DNA of 64,000 bases from Omphiscola glabra (GCA_964017045.1 OZ024807.1:11353893-11417892); one strand, 5' to 3'. Positions 42,499 through 53,706 are shown, numbered from the stretch's first letter. Translations and numbers: made by a program. The notes: generated by a model not told the origin, from the sequence alone.

Positions 42499-44843
42499 CT
42501 GGAAAGGAAAGGGGTTCCAAACATCTTATTTTACAAAAAGTAATACCAATTGAAAAGCCATCTTTTTGTGTTAGAACCGTAAAAGCAAACACATTGAACA
42601 GCAATCTTTTCGGTTATAAACTTAAAAGCAAATACATTGAAAAGCGATCTTTTTGGTTAGAACCTTAAAAGCAAACAAATTGAAAAGCAGTGTTTTCGGT
42701 TAGAACCTTACAAGCAAACACATTGAAAAGCCATCTTTTTGGTTGCGCTCAGTTTCGGGTCGCCTCTATTTAAAAAAAAGAAAAAGTTTTGAAATGCTGC
42801 AGAAAATTGTTAGGCATTTACCTTCATCTCTTTGACAAAGTCCATTCGCCTCGACGGCACGCTACATCGGCTTACAAACCAGACAGCAGTCCTGTTCTTT
42901 TGTTTGGCTAGTTGATCTGGATATAAATAGTTGATAATGGGAAGCAGGTTGTGATGGCTTCTTGGACGCGACACCTTAATAAACTATGGACGCGGGCACT
43001 TTTGTTTTGTTTTGTTTGCATTGTCGTGGTTGAAAGAACCTGTTGCAAAGGACTTGTCAAATTTAAATGAGTAGGCCTCGATTTAAAAAAAAAAATTATT
43101 AGCTATGATTTAATTTTTTTTATTTCTTCGTCTGTCCGTCTTCACTTACAGTAGTCAGGTCTGTCTTTGGTACGCCTCGGGTTGGGTTTGAGTCTAAAGT
43201 AGACCGCTGGTATGTCTGAGTCTAGTCTGTAGGTGAAGGTCATGTTGAAGGCGTGGTTCCACACGGAGCTGCTGTCTGGGGGAAGAATTTCACAACAATT
43301 AGAAGAAGGGGCATCAACAAACAATTGAGCATTAATGAATTCTTTACAAAAATGTCCCTAGAGTAACCATCGTTAATGTAAAGGTTTTGCTGTAAGCTGT
43401 TTACCTTTAGTTTCTCTTCAGATGTAGTATAAAATATCTAGCCCGTCTCCAACCCCAGACTCTCACACAGTGCAATCGTTTTACCTTTCAATCTGATGTG
43501 ATACCATGCCGAATTTGTGTTAGAAGATTTATTTAGATTTTGTGTGCAAAAATATATTCTGTAGTCAGTTTCTGAGCGTTTACCTTTGTAAAGTTACCTC
43601 TTACATGTCTTTTCCTCCAAAAACCTCAACCCTTTTTTAGAAAGGTATTATGGTAGAAATTAGTAATCTACACCTGTGATGAATCTTTAGCATGCAATAT
43701 TTTGTTTTTAAAGAGACATCTTTTTTTCCTAAAAAAAAAGTTGTGAATAAAAAAAAAACTCCACTGTTTTGAGTTTTAGGTATGGATGTTTCTGCGTTAT
43801 AAGAATTGTGTTTGAAAAAAAAATGGGCGGATGAGTAAATGGGTGGGGTGTGTTTTGAAAGTCAATTTATAAACATGCCGGATATTGATAACAGTAAGTC
43901 TAAAGTAAGTTTGGTAAGGTCACGCGAACCTTTGCTTGTTATGAGCGATGGATGCGTCACGCCCTCTCCCAACACTCCCCCTTCCCCCATTTCCCACACC
44001 TGCAAACTTCGCTATCGTCTGGTGAAGACATTGAACTTGAAATAATAATACGTTTTTTTTATTCCGGGGGTGTCGAAACTGGATTAGCTTATTCGGGGCT
44101 AACGCAAAAATATTTCCAATAAAGGGATCACAGTGTTAGAATGCTACTTTTAATTGGCAATAAAAAAGCAATAATGATGAGGTCTGTGGGGCTCTAAACC
44201 GGGACAAATGAACTGTTGCTAACTTACTTGTTAAGAACGTCGCGTTGACGCGGTTCGGAGGTTCCCAGTCGGCAAAAACGTACACCTGATGGGGCCATCG
44301 CTTTGGAAGGGGGTAGCTATCAGAGAGTCTCAGCCCATACACGAGGACTACATCTGTGTCCCGGGTTACGTTTTCCGCTTGGTACACACACTTTGAGAAC
44401 CTGCATCGGGAGAAATTAAACACGTCACGCGGCTGCCAGTCAGGGCGTCTCAAATAGGCAACGTTAAACGTCCGATTCGTGATGGGTTTCGTCGGTTCGT
44501 TGTCGCATAGGAAATACGGGGACTCGAAGCAAGGGTCCAATGTCTTGGTTTGAGCGCCTTCCAAGCCACCAGCATCTGTTAGCTCATCCAGATCAAAACG
44601 ATGGCTAGATCTCGTTAATATATCATCATTTTTTATGATATTGCCAGAAAAACCTTCCCGTAAACTGTTCTCGTCTCGCTTAGCGATATTTCGTACCTTT
44701 GCTGAAGAAGGCATAGTTTTGATTTCTTTATTCTTCGCAATATTTCCCCCGTTTTCAGACCACACTTGATTGAGATTATAGTATGTGATCAGCGGTATAA
44801 ACACGACCCCAGCAAGCAAACATTTCAGTCTCCTACTACGCAT
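42004..44843 (-). CDS. Gene C: GT10 alpha-1,3-type fucosyltransferase
   Basis: Exons 44843-44228, 43275-43150, 42916-42822 and 42498-42004 give 443 residues plus TGA. The N-terminus is a six-to-seven-residue basic tail (RSRRLK) and a hydrophobic anchor (about 8-22), then a stem with sequons (NRT, NFS, NVT, NAT): a type II Golgi protein. GT10 blocks seen: YLRRPDW, SRCRFSKC, RWPHQVY, FTYRLDSDI, WFVSRCSVPSRR, KYTDVDVYGACG, FENS (314-317), DYITEK and PVVRGSGGYDKHFP. CELC and DGHC close the domain. The ESPxHT block of genes A and B is replaced by EPPNRV, so the His of that motif is absent. Introns are short (952, 233 and 323 bp), making this the most compact gene of the cluster. Linkage and acceptor are unknown. 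Confidence 0.93.
42545..42745 (+). repeat. ~48-bp tandem repeat in gene C intron 3
   Basis: Four copies containing TTGAAAAGC.ATCTTTTTGG, TTAGAACCTTAAAAGCAAAC and ACA. It occupies most of the 323-bp intron. Confidence 0.9.
42822..42916 (-). CDS. Gene C exon 3 (95 nt)
   Basis: The acceptor is ATATCCAG and the donor GTAAAT. It encodes LAKQKNRTAVWFVSRCSVPS and RRMDFVKEM. Confidence 0.92.
43150..43275 (-). CDS. Gene C exon 2 (126 nt)
   Basis: The acceptor is TTCTTCCCCCAG and the donor GTAAGT. It encodes SSSVWNHAFNMTFTYRLDSD and then the AVYFRLKPNP stretch. Confidence 0.92.
44228..44843 (-). CDS. Gene C exon 1: anchor, stem, N-terminal GT10 domain
   Basis: The ATG at 44843-44841 opens the frame. 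A splice acceptor-like TTATTTCAG lies 28 bases upstream (exon edge 44871), so a 5' UTR intron is possible. The donor is GTAAGT in phase 1. Confidence 0.9.
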
Positions 44844-44871
44844 TCCAGTATGTCATCTCGTAGTGAAAGGT

Positions 44872-45147
44872 CTGAAATAACACGACCTTACGTAAATAAG
44901 AAAAAAAAAGTGATTGAATTTTATGGAAAAAAAAATAATTGAAAAAAAAAAATTATTCTAAAAACATAATAAAGGTAAATTGAATATTGAACAAATATCC
45001 CGGATATAATTTATAAATCTTTATAATTCTGGCGTTATTTTATGATGTGATTGTTATTGGTTCGGCTCTCATAGGAAAATTTGTCTGAGGAAATGTACAT
45101 GGGATTTTATCTTACGTATATTAACTGTATCAAAACGCTTTACGTTT
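44872..45147 (-). other. Region upstream of gene C
   Basis: AT-rich; no promoter element can be singled out. Confidence 0.35.
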
Positions 45148-45155
45148 CTTTAGAG

Positions 45156-45328
45156 CAGTGGTTCTCAAAATTTCTAATGCCGCGAACTTTTAAATCAGGT
45201 CCCTCCTTTTATGGTCACTCCAAAGCGTAAAATTAATTTCGTTGTTATTTCTTAAATGTGTGTTTTCCCATGACCTTAAGGGTCTTTACGCCAAAAAATG
45301 GTTTCGACACACTGGTTAAGAACCGCTG
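45156..45328 (+). mobile_element. hAT-type MITE, copy 4
   Basis: The termini are CAGTGGTTCTCAAAA and GGTTAAGAACCGCTG. The 8-bp duplication CTTTAGAG (45148-45155 and 45329-45336) is perfect. It is the shortest and most diverged copy. Confidence 0.88.
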
Positions 45329-45501
45329 CTTTAGAGCCTTCCATTTCAATTTCCAGCTCAGTGAGAAATGACATGAATTCGCGTTGTAGCGCTTTCAAAA
45401 GATTATCGTAGAGTCATTTACTAACAATTTTTTTAACTCCTCAGCACCCAATGGTGTAAAGGAAGATCATTGAAATATTACATTCACTGAAAAGGACCGA
45501 T

Positions 45502-45790
45502 CTATTGCTCTTTAATGGCCCCTGTAAGTAAGGTACAGGCCTGCCTCATCTGGTGGGCAGTCCCGTAAGTAAGACTCTCGACATGGTTGGCTTGGAGGAC
45601 CCCAGTCACTCCAGTCGCCAGCGTTGAGCACTCGGCTAGAAGGTGCTCGATCGCCTCCGGCACCTGGCCACAGTGGCGGCAGCTCGGGTTCCGCAGTGGG
45701 TGCAACCTATTCAGATATATGCGGGTAGGGCAATGCTCTGTTCTCATCTGGGTGATGGTCAATGATTCTTTCGATTATGTCCGAACTCAT
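45502..45790 (-). pseudogene. LINE ORF2 C-terminal fragment
   Basis: The minus strand reads TITQMRTEHCPTRIYLNRL, then CRHCGQVPEAIEHLLAEC. A CxxC...H....C element after an RNase H-like end is the common C-terminus of non-LTR retrotransposon polyproteins. Only this tail is present (5'-truncated). Confidence 0.68.
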
Positions 45791-45799
45791 CTAATTTTA

Positions 45800-46330
45800 T
45801 CAGCTTAGTTCATGTCTAGGTGTTTCACTTACCGTTCATTTGAATGAAATGTCAGTTGGGGTCGTTTTAAACCATCCCCCTTTATTTAAAATTCTTTTAC
45901 CTGCATTTATGTAACATTTTATATGTGGCAGGGTGCCACCATTGGGACAAAGAAGCCCGCTCCTGTGGTAGGATTGATTACCCCGAGCTTGTTCACACCC
46001 ACTGTGCTGGGCATGTTGTCCAAAGGGGGACAAGTTGAACAGTTCATGACGTGGACATCATAATGGCCACATAAGGCAGACGGGATTTAAATTCCCGGGC
46101 TTTTTCCCGAGCTGTGATCGAGTAGTCAACTCCGTCTGTTGCTGGGTGTGTGTGCACTGCTGCACTGACACTGTGTGTGGAAGGGCTACTTCGAGTCGGC
46201 TGAATGTGTGAGAGATTTGAAGGTTCAACGGGCTTGTACCTCAAAGAATACAAGCTACAGTTCCCCAGAAGTGCATTCTATTGATTGCGGATTTGTAACT
46301 ATAAGCCACACTGCCACACGGCTACTTCTA
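45800..46330 (-). other. Possible dispersed repeat, unclassified
   Basis: A more GC-balanced block with TTGTCCCAATGGTGGCACCC and a near-palindromic GGGATTTAAATTCCCGGGC. It may be the 3' UTR of the adjoining LINE fragment's family or a SINE. No gene is seen. Confidence 0.3.
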
Positions 46331-46539
46331 CATTAAGGATCTTAGTGCAAAGCCTCTTTTGATAAATTCGTGTGCTTATTCGTGTTGAGCTATTCATAAT
46401 CTACGTTTCCTTTTCACACAAAAAAGGCGGGAGGAAACCTTGAACTGCTTTTTAGGATCTTTCGCTTGACTGTTGCATGGGATTTTCTTTTCTTTATCAG
46501 AATATTGGATCCCACACTAGATTTATTTTTAGGCAGCAC

Positions 46540-46964
46540 CTATTGGTACCCGGATATTAGAATTGAGAGATTGGGATTAAAAACGATTTAAAATATTATT
46601 GATGGGTTTGTAAGAGGAAAGTTTGTATCAAATGAAAAATAATTGAATGTACTATACGTTTGTAATCTTAATTCTTCAGTTTTACTAAAATAAACTACTA
46701 AAAATGACACCCGAATAGCATTGAGTCTAATGGTACCCGGGTGCAAATGGAGACGCTGTGTGTCTGGGTCCATTTTGAAAATGCTATTCGGATGTCATTT
46801 GTGGTAGTTTATTTTAGTTAAAAATGAAGAATTAAGGTTACAAACGTATAGCACATTCAATTATCTTTCATCTGATACCTCATTTGGTCTTACAAACCCA
46901 ACAATAATATTTTAAAAGGTTTTTTAATCCCAACCTCTCAATTCTGGTAGCCGGGTACCAATAG
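46540..46964. mobile_element. Foldback element with ~183-bp inverted arms
   Basis: The left arm 46540-46722 (CTATTGGTACCCGG ... CCGAATAGCATT) is the near reverse complement of the right arm 46780-46964. A 57-base spacer contains another GGTACCCGG. No coding capacity and no clear flanking duplication. Confidence 0.88.
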
Positions 46965-47429
46965 CCACTTCGTTATATTTATATTATTATATTTGATGTC
47001 ATCGTGGCCAACCTCCTAGCTTATGACGCCTTCCCAAAAAGAAATGAGAATCTACTTCCTTTACTAAAGTTATTTCTCCGAGACTTAAAATAGTGATGCT
47101 ATGTTGACTATGTTTCTTTAATAACAACATTTTCAATTAATGTGTATAAATTGTTTTTAGATGATTCCAATTCCTCATGGAAAAGACGGGTGCACTTAAA
47201 CTGTTGAGATTTTCGTTTATTTGTCATGTTTGTGTTTTGTCTTGTTTAGAAACGTTAAACAGCCTGATTGAAAATTCATTCAAAATCCAGGGAGGCCAAA
47301 GCGAGGACAATCTTGTATTAGATATGTGAGAAATATTGTTTAAAAAAATCTAAACTCAAATAAATAAGACCAATTTAAATCCGACACACTGATAGTAAAA
47401 TTAGGTAAATTTCTAGAGATGGGTCCGCG

Positions 47430-47524
47430 TTATTTACCATGGCCGCCATCTTGGTTGCCCCGACCCGCGAACTTTTACATGTTCACGGGTCGGAACAACC
47501 AAAATGGCGGCCGTGGAAAAATAA
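47430..47524. repeat. Near-perfect 43-bp inverted repeat with opposed GCCGCCAT motifs
   Basis: The left arm 47430-47472 (GGCCGCCATCTTGGTTG, CCGACCCGCGAAC) pairs with 47481-47524 (GTTCACGGGTCGGAACAACC, AAAATGGCGGCCG). The loop is about 8 bases. GC-rich in an AT-rich surrounding. Confidence 0.85.
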
Positions 47525-47629
47525 AATAACTCATGTTTTTGCTAAAATTAGGAATAAAAAGTTTTTAAAAATGAAAAAATGATCTAAATCTATCCCTCAC
47601 CCTAAACTAAACCCTAAATTCCTCCTTAA

Positions 47630-47910
47630 CCCGGTTTTGACCCTCTCTCTACCCAGGGTTTTGACCTCTCCCTAACAGAGTTTTGACCCTCTCCCTAACA
47701 GGGTTTTGACCCTCTCCCTAACAGGGTTTTGACCCTCTCCCTAACAGGGTTTTGACCCTCTCCCTGACAGGATTTTGACCCTTTCCCTCACAGGGTTTTG
47801 ACCCTCTCCCTAACGGGGTTTTGACCCTCTCCCTAACCAGGGTTTTGACCCTATCAGAACCAGCGTTTTGACACTCTTCTTAGGCTTAGCCTAACGTGGC
47901 GCTGGGTTTT
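47630..47910 (+). repeat. 24-bp tandem repeat, about 10 copies
   Basis: The unit is CCCTAACAGGGTTTTGACCC plus TCTC. Confidence 0.95.
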
Positions 47911-49500
47911 GACCCTGAAAAGTAGGAAAATTAAAAAAAAAAAAAAAAGAAAAGTGGCCAAAATTAATTATAAAATAAAGAAGTAATAAAAACCCAACTT
48001 ACATTTTCATGGAATACACTTTTACACACTTTATTTCAGGTTCCAACGAAAAGAATATCCAAAAATTAATGAAACATAGTCTGGTCAACTTCTAAAGACA
48101 TCTCATAAAATGGCGGAGCTCATTAACATATTTAATAGGCCAACCAATGAAATTTTAAAAATTATAATTAATCAACCAATAAATATTTGCCACCGTCATA
48201 TTAATGAAAATGTAACTCTAATAAAAAAAATAAGGGGAGGGGATCAACGCAAATTGCGTCACGGACACACAACTAGACATCAGCCTAAAATTATACCCAA
48301 TCTCGATTCATTATCGGAATATTAACGCTTTGATGAGACTTTTAGTTGTCAGTGATAGGTTATTTATTGTTCGCAAGATTTATCAGTTTAAAAAAAAAAT
48401 AATTTTAAAAAAGTAAAATAAAACCCCTGAAATGTACTAAAAATTGTAAAGTAATTGTCTTGCAAGGCTCTAAACTTAGTTTGAGATCAAGAAGTGGGTC
48501 AAATTTGAGATGCAAGTTTTGACCGAGACAGCTACAATTTCAAGCTAAATAAATGCGTGTAAAAATCACTGATGACAAAGAATTACGCACGAAACCTTCA
48601 GTCCTGTACCGATGTTTTAAGGTGATAACACCTAAAGAATGTTGTTTAATAAAGAATTCATCAATATAAGAAACATACCGTCTTTAAGAAAAGCCGGAAA
48701 CTTAAGATAATCACGCGTGATCTATTGGTAGTCAAAAGTTTTTCCTTGCTTAGTTTTGGGTGCGTTCATCAAAGCGTTCAGGAACAGTGCTTGTTGGGTT
48801 CCGACAAATTTGACCAAGTTTTTAACTATAACTTTTGCTGGCATCCGTCACAGTATGACGATGGTGTGGACTTCGCAGGGCGAAGTCCTAAGGCCGGCGA
48901 TGATGCTTTTTGCTATTTCCTTAGACATCGCCTCTCTCCACACGCCGCTGGATAATCCAAAGGAACAACATGTGGATGATACAGCTTGACACCAGTGGCG
49001 TCACGGGAGTTGGTTGTAGTGGTTTGAATTCAGAGTTTCCATCTCATAAATGCGTTGCCATCTAAGGTTAACGAGTCCCATCCACCTGGGGGAGCTGGTG
49101 ATGTTTTTGCTAGACTGGCCTTCAGTGGGGATACAATTATAGACAATGAACTTGAGATTAGATCAGTTAAGAATACTCGGTCACCCAGCACCCTAACTTT
49201 ATGTTTTATTAAATGAAGTAGTAAATGTCATTCATACATTTGAAAACTATTATAAAATCATGCCGTTAAAAATCAATAACACAAAATTATTAAAGTTTAT
49301 TTTTGTTTTATTTTTTGACTGCAGTGAATTGTCTAATTTGTTTTTCCTTAAAAATATTTACATCTTATTTCTAAATTTATTATGTGTTTTTTTTTTTTGG
49401 AAAAGTTTTATAGTTCTTTTCGAAAGATTAATTATCTTTTTTGGTGACTATAAATGGCAACTTTGTTGAACAATTCTTTACTTAGTTTTTTTGTATCATA
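47911..49500 (+). other. Intergenic C-D, mostly unassigned
   Basis: No gene can be supported. A GC-richer block at about 48715-49180, with overlapping short frames and ACGAGTCCCATCCACCTGGG, looks like part of a dispersed repeat. Confidence 0.35.
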
Positions 49501-49516
49501 TCTTTTGTTAACGAAA

Positions 49517-49690
49517 ATGAAGAAAAATATTGTTAGTGATGGATAGGAAGAGTGAAGGAACCAGACGATAAGAAAGGAAAAGATTGCTAGTGATGGATAG
49601 GAAGAGTGAAGGAACCAGACGATAAGAAAGAAAAATATTGTTAGTGATGGATAGGAAGAGTGAAGGAACCAGACGGTGAGAAAAACAAAA
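49517..49690 (+). repeat. ~57-bp tandem repeat, 3 copies
   Basis: The unit contains TGATGGATAGGAAGAGTGAA, GGAACCAGACGATAAGAAAG and AAAATATTG. Confidence 0.93.
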
Positions 49691-49739
49691 CAACTTATAG
49701 GTTTGTGAAAAAGTTCACTAAACAGAAAGGGATGAAGAA

Positions 49740-50280
49740 GATGTAATGATAAATTAAGGAAGGGCATGAACCAAGGTTTTGGGAGGGGCATGAAATAAGG
49801 TTTGGGAAGGGCATGATATAAGGTTTTGGGAGGGACATTAAAGAAGGTTTTGGTAAGGGCATACACACTGTTATAAAAAGGGTGTAAAACAAGGTGTTCG
49901 GAAAAAGGAAATGGGGGGGGGGGAATAAACAAAATGTTGAGATGAACGTGAAGGGAGATATGTGGGGGTGAGTAAGACAAGATGTGGGTAGGGGATTGTC
50001 AAAAGGTATTTGGAGGCAAGAAACAATGTTTGGTGGTAGTGAACTAAGGTATGGTGTGGTTTGAAGACAGTGTGAAGAGGAGTAAAACATGGTGTAGGGT
50101 GGAGCATGAGACCAGGTGTGATGACGGCATAGAAACAGCGTGTGGGGAGTGGTGTTAAACAAGGTTGGGGGGTAAGATGTGCATTAAACAAGGTTTGGGG
50201 AGGGGCGTCAATATTATGCGGGTAGTGGTTTGAAATAAAGTTGGTGGGAGGGGCGTGAAACAGGGTTCAGAGGAGAGCAT
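49740..50280 (+). repeat. Degenerate G-rich repeat
   Basis: Irregular 25-35-bp units of the type GGGAGGGGCATGAAATAAGG plus TTTTGG. Minus-strand frames across it are low-complexity artefacts. Confidence 0.75.
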
Positions 50281-50319
50281 ACGTGAACCTAGGAGTTGAA
50301 TCAGAGCACAATTTACTGA

Positions 50320-50960
50320 AATGAGCAGCTTAATTCTGTGATTTCAATTACGAGAAGATGTTGCTATGAAGGATGACGTGTTTAGCCCGCACTCCACGTG
50401 CATGACCTCTTTTCAGTCAAGGCCGTTTTGGGGGTGGATAGAAAAATATCACTTTGTTTACGTTTTTAGCTTTCTATCGTCCGTTTCAGTCGAACGATGT
50501 AGAATGATCTCGAGAATGCGGGAAGCAGTGAGACTGCGTATTATTTTGTAGAAAGATCATTTGAAGTAGACTATAAAAGGTTGAACGACTGAACGTGTGG
50601 GAGATTTTCCTTTCCTTTACCACGAGATGTGCTGTGTGTCATTATTTAATACTTTGTTGTGTGTAGATTTTTCAATTTCTTCGTTGTACAATTTTGTGCT
50701 CATTGTATTTTTATACACAGTACCGGTACCTGCAAACTGTAAGTTAATGATTTTTAATCACATTCTTTTGCTGTTGTAATTTAATTGAAATTCATACATT
50801 AAAAACGTATTTATTGTAATTAGCTCTGACTTTGTGTGTCGTATTATTTGTTATTATTTTTAAACTTTAGTATCGTCCTTTATTATGGACTGTTTTTAGA
50901 ACGAGCCATAAACAAAAGGTAAGAGATTAAATTCTCCATTTATAACGGTCCTAAAAATGT
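50320..50960 (+). repeat. Dispersed repeat, copy 1
   Basis: Shares an ordered series of segments with 55150-55680: GTGTAGATTT, GTACCGGTACC, AAACTGTAAGT, AGAACGAGCCAT and AGAGATTAAATTCTC. Class unknown; a solo LTR is possible. Confidence 0.4.
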
Positions 50961-51491
50961 TCATGGTCAATTAATTTAAGAAACAGAAATAAGTACAAAA
51001 ATGTAAGTTAATAAACACGAAACTGTGTCTGAATACACACTATTTTATTTATATTGACCAAACACTTGAAAAATATAAAGAAAATATCATTTTTTATCTG
51101 TTTAAATAAAGATTTAAGAATGTCGTTCTCAACTTGCTAGTTTAACATTTGTTAACATGGACAAAAATCAATAAAACAAAGAATCACAAATATGTGAAGT
51201 ATCACGGATGCAAAAGAAGACGATTGATCAAAGTTCGAAAAAGACTATGGCCCCCGAGAATTGAAGTAGCGAGCGCATTTAGTGAACCAGACCTTTAAGG
51301 CCCCCGCCCCGCCCCCCCCTCCCCGGTTACGTTCAAGCACAAGTCTATCTGTCTATAAGAGACGTTGTAAAATAAAACTGAAGTTATTCTGTTTTCATGA
51401 TGTAAAAGTACAGTAACAAAAAGCAATTATCCCCATCTATTAACTATACATATAAATTATATTGAAGTTTTTAAAAAATCAACGTTTTCAT

Positions 51492-51637
51492 TCAGATATC
51501 CAACTTATCACATACACCTCCTTGCAATGACCGTCGTAAATCTACTTTTTCATGTCACACGTTTTCGGTTGAGCGACTTTCTGTGTCAAAATATTTGAAT
51601 ATTTGACAACGAGTTTCTTGTAACAGCGTATCTTTCC
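51492..51637 (-). pseudogene. GT10 fucosyltransferase last-exon fragment
   Basis: About 146 bases on the minus strand match the 3' end of gene D exon 4, through VAQPK, DMKK, DGHC and ISW to a TGA at the homologous place (51494-51492). Breaks: the Trp codon after DMKK is TAG (51544-51542), one extra base shifts the frame shortly before VAQPK, and the second Cys of the CxxC pair reads Phe. Homology ends abruptly at about 51637 and no other exon is found nearby. It is a dead, truncated copy of a C/D-type gene, lying between C and D in the same orientation. Confidence 0.85.
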
Positions 51638-51639
51638 TT

Positions 51640-52479
51640 ATTATTTCTCTAATCCAAGGATTTTAAAACTTTTTTTCCCCAAAGAAAAAAAAAGTTTGGA
51701 TTAACCCTTCATTTTAATATCAGCTTTTAAATTAAAAAAAAATGAAAAAAAACACAATATGTATAGAAAAGTTGAAGACCATCGTTGAGTGTGGGAGTTC
51801 GTTAATATTTGTTCCGACCTGATATTATGTTTTATTATGCGCTGCGTGTTTTTGAGAGATTAGATAGAGAACGCTCTTCTCGCGCTTGACGTGCCTATTT
51901 TTCTTAGCTTTTTCTGAAGGATCGTCAAGTGTGTTTTGTGTGTCGTACGTCTTAGTTGTGGGGAGTCATGAAAGGAACTTTGTGAAAGAAAGTTGTGTTT
52001 GATTTAACTCTGATATTGAGCTGCGCTATACACTTGTATACGGCATTAACAGTCAGTGAATTGAATTCGATATTAGCGTTGCATTTATTATGAACAATGA
52101 CTTGAGTTGATTCAGTGCTAGCACGACGTGTTACAACGTGTGACAGAAATTGATGAATTAACCAATCTAGTGCACACGGGAGTTTGATAACAGTGATGAA
52201 AAAAAACACACACACAAAAGAAATACATTTGTCTCAAACTGTTTTATTACTGAATTTAAAACAAGTCCAATCATATACCCCACTTGTATGAACTGTTATA
52301 TAATTGTTGTTGCTTTTTGTTTTCATTCTCCTACACTGAAGCTTTGTCGGTGTGTTTAAACTAATTATGTATTAGTTATACATGTATTAATAATACTCTG
52401 TCTCTTATACAGTTACCCTGCCACTCATTGGCGAGAACGATTTGATTGAAATATTCAAAAAGAAAATAAAGATGTTGGT
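51640..52479 (+). other. Intergenic, unassigned
   Basis: No gene or clear repeat. Confidence 0.4.
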
Positions 52480-53115
52480 GATCTACTCCCCCTCCCGGGG
52501 CTCTGGTTAACACACCTGCCGATTAAGAATCACCGGCCACCAGACCCCATTGTCGTTACCCGGGGAACAAAACCACCTTTGTGGGCAGACAAGGGACATG
52601 TATGGTACCTGCTTGAATTAAAAGCAGCACTTACAGGGTTGCCGACTGTGACTATTAGCAGTTGGAAATAAAGGCAGAGGCAGGGTAAGGAACATGATTA
52701 CAATTTGCCGCTAATTTATATGAGGCAAGATGCTAATGGGGAAGCAGACCAACAAGCAGACCTGCGAAAGCTGTTCTTAGGCAACCATTTTCGTCCCAGC
52801 TACTTCGCAAACTCGTCGCGGTGTAGAAACCCACTGTAGAAACCCTCTTAGAGGGTTCCGGCGCTTCCCCGGGATGGGTGGGGGGAAGATATTAGGACGT
52901 GAATGTACCATCCTGACTCCCTGAGAGAGTCTGCTGCGGTCGCTTTAAACGCGGGGATGACCTCCATTTGTAAACCGGATCGACCGGGTGCGATGGCGTG
53001 GTCCCACGGGGGGATGTCCTTTACGTGCCGGCGTACAGTCCGGTATCGGGAGAACCCGGTGCTTGGGCGGTGTGGAGGTGCTCTGGTGAGGGCTTATAAG
53101 AAGCGTTTTCTTTCA
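52480..53115 (+). other. GC-rich island, unclassified
   Basis: Markedly GC-richer than its surroundings, with CCTCCCGGGGCTC, TTCCCCGGGATGGG and AGTCCGGTATCGGGAGAACC. The 71-codon frame at 52903-53118 has no recognisable motif. A retrotransposon 5' region or a promoter island are both possible. Confidence 0.4.
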
Positions 53116-53216
53116 TGATGAGATTAAGAAGTCCAAATTGTCTGTGTCTGTATCATTGTTATTTTATATTATTTCTTAAACATCAACTCGTTAAGTTTGG
53201 AGACACGAGTTCACGG

Positions 53217-53706
53217 CTGAATTAACATTAGAGTGTGTATATCAGATGAATTAACATTAGAGTGTGTATATCAGATGAATTAACATTAGAGTGTGTATAT
53301 CAGATAAATTAACATTAGAGTATGTATGTCAGATGAATTAACATTAGAGTGTGTATATCAGATGAATTAACATTAGAGTGTGTATATCAGATGAATTAAC
53401 ATTAGAGTATGTATGTCAGATGAATTAACATTAGAGTGTGTATATCAGATGAATTAACATTAGAGTGTGTATATCAGATGAATTAACATTAGAGTGTGTA
53501 TGTCAGATGAATTAACATTAGAGTGTGTATATCAGATGAATTAACATTAGAGTGTGTATGTCAGATGAATTAACATTAGAGTGTGTATATCAGATGAATT
53601 AACATTAGAGTGTGTATGTCAGATGAATTAACATTAGAGTGTGTATATCAGATGAATTAACATTAGAGTGTGTATATCAGATAAATTAACATTAGAGTGT
53701 GTATAT
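53217..53706 (+). repeat. 29-bp tandem repeat, about 17 copies
   Basis: The unit contains TGAATTAACATTAGAGTGTG and TATATCAGA, with a TATGTCAGA variant. Confidence 0.97.

Noticed and set aside
42009..42543. Plus-strand frames of 80 and 166 codons
   Set aside because: Antisense shadow of gene C exon 4, which has clear GT10 motifs on the minus strand.
47580..47910. CCCTAA-containing repeat resembling telomere sequence
   Set aside because: The period is 24 bp with AGGGTTTTGACC, not a pure 6-mer, so it is a minisatellite rather than an interstitial telomere.
49432..50191. Several minus-strand frames of 60-180 codons rich in Phe, Pro and Ser
   Set aside because: Translations of the 57-bp and G-rich tandem repeats.
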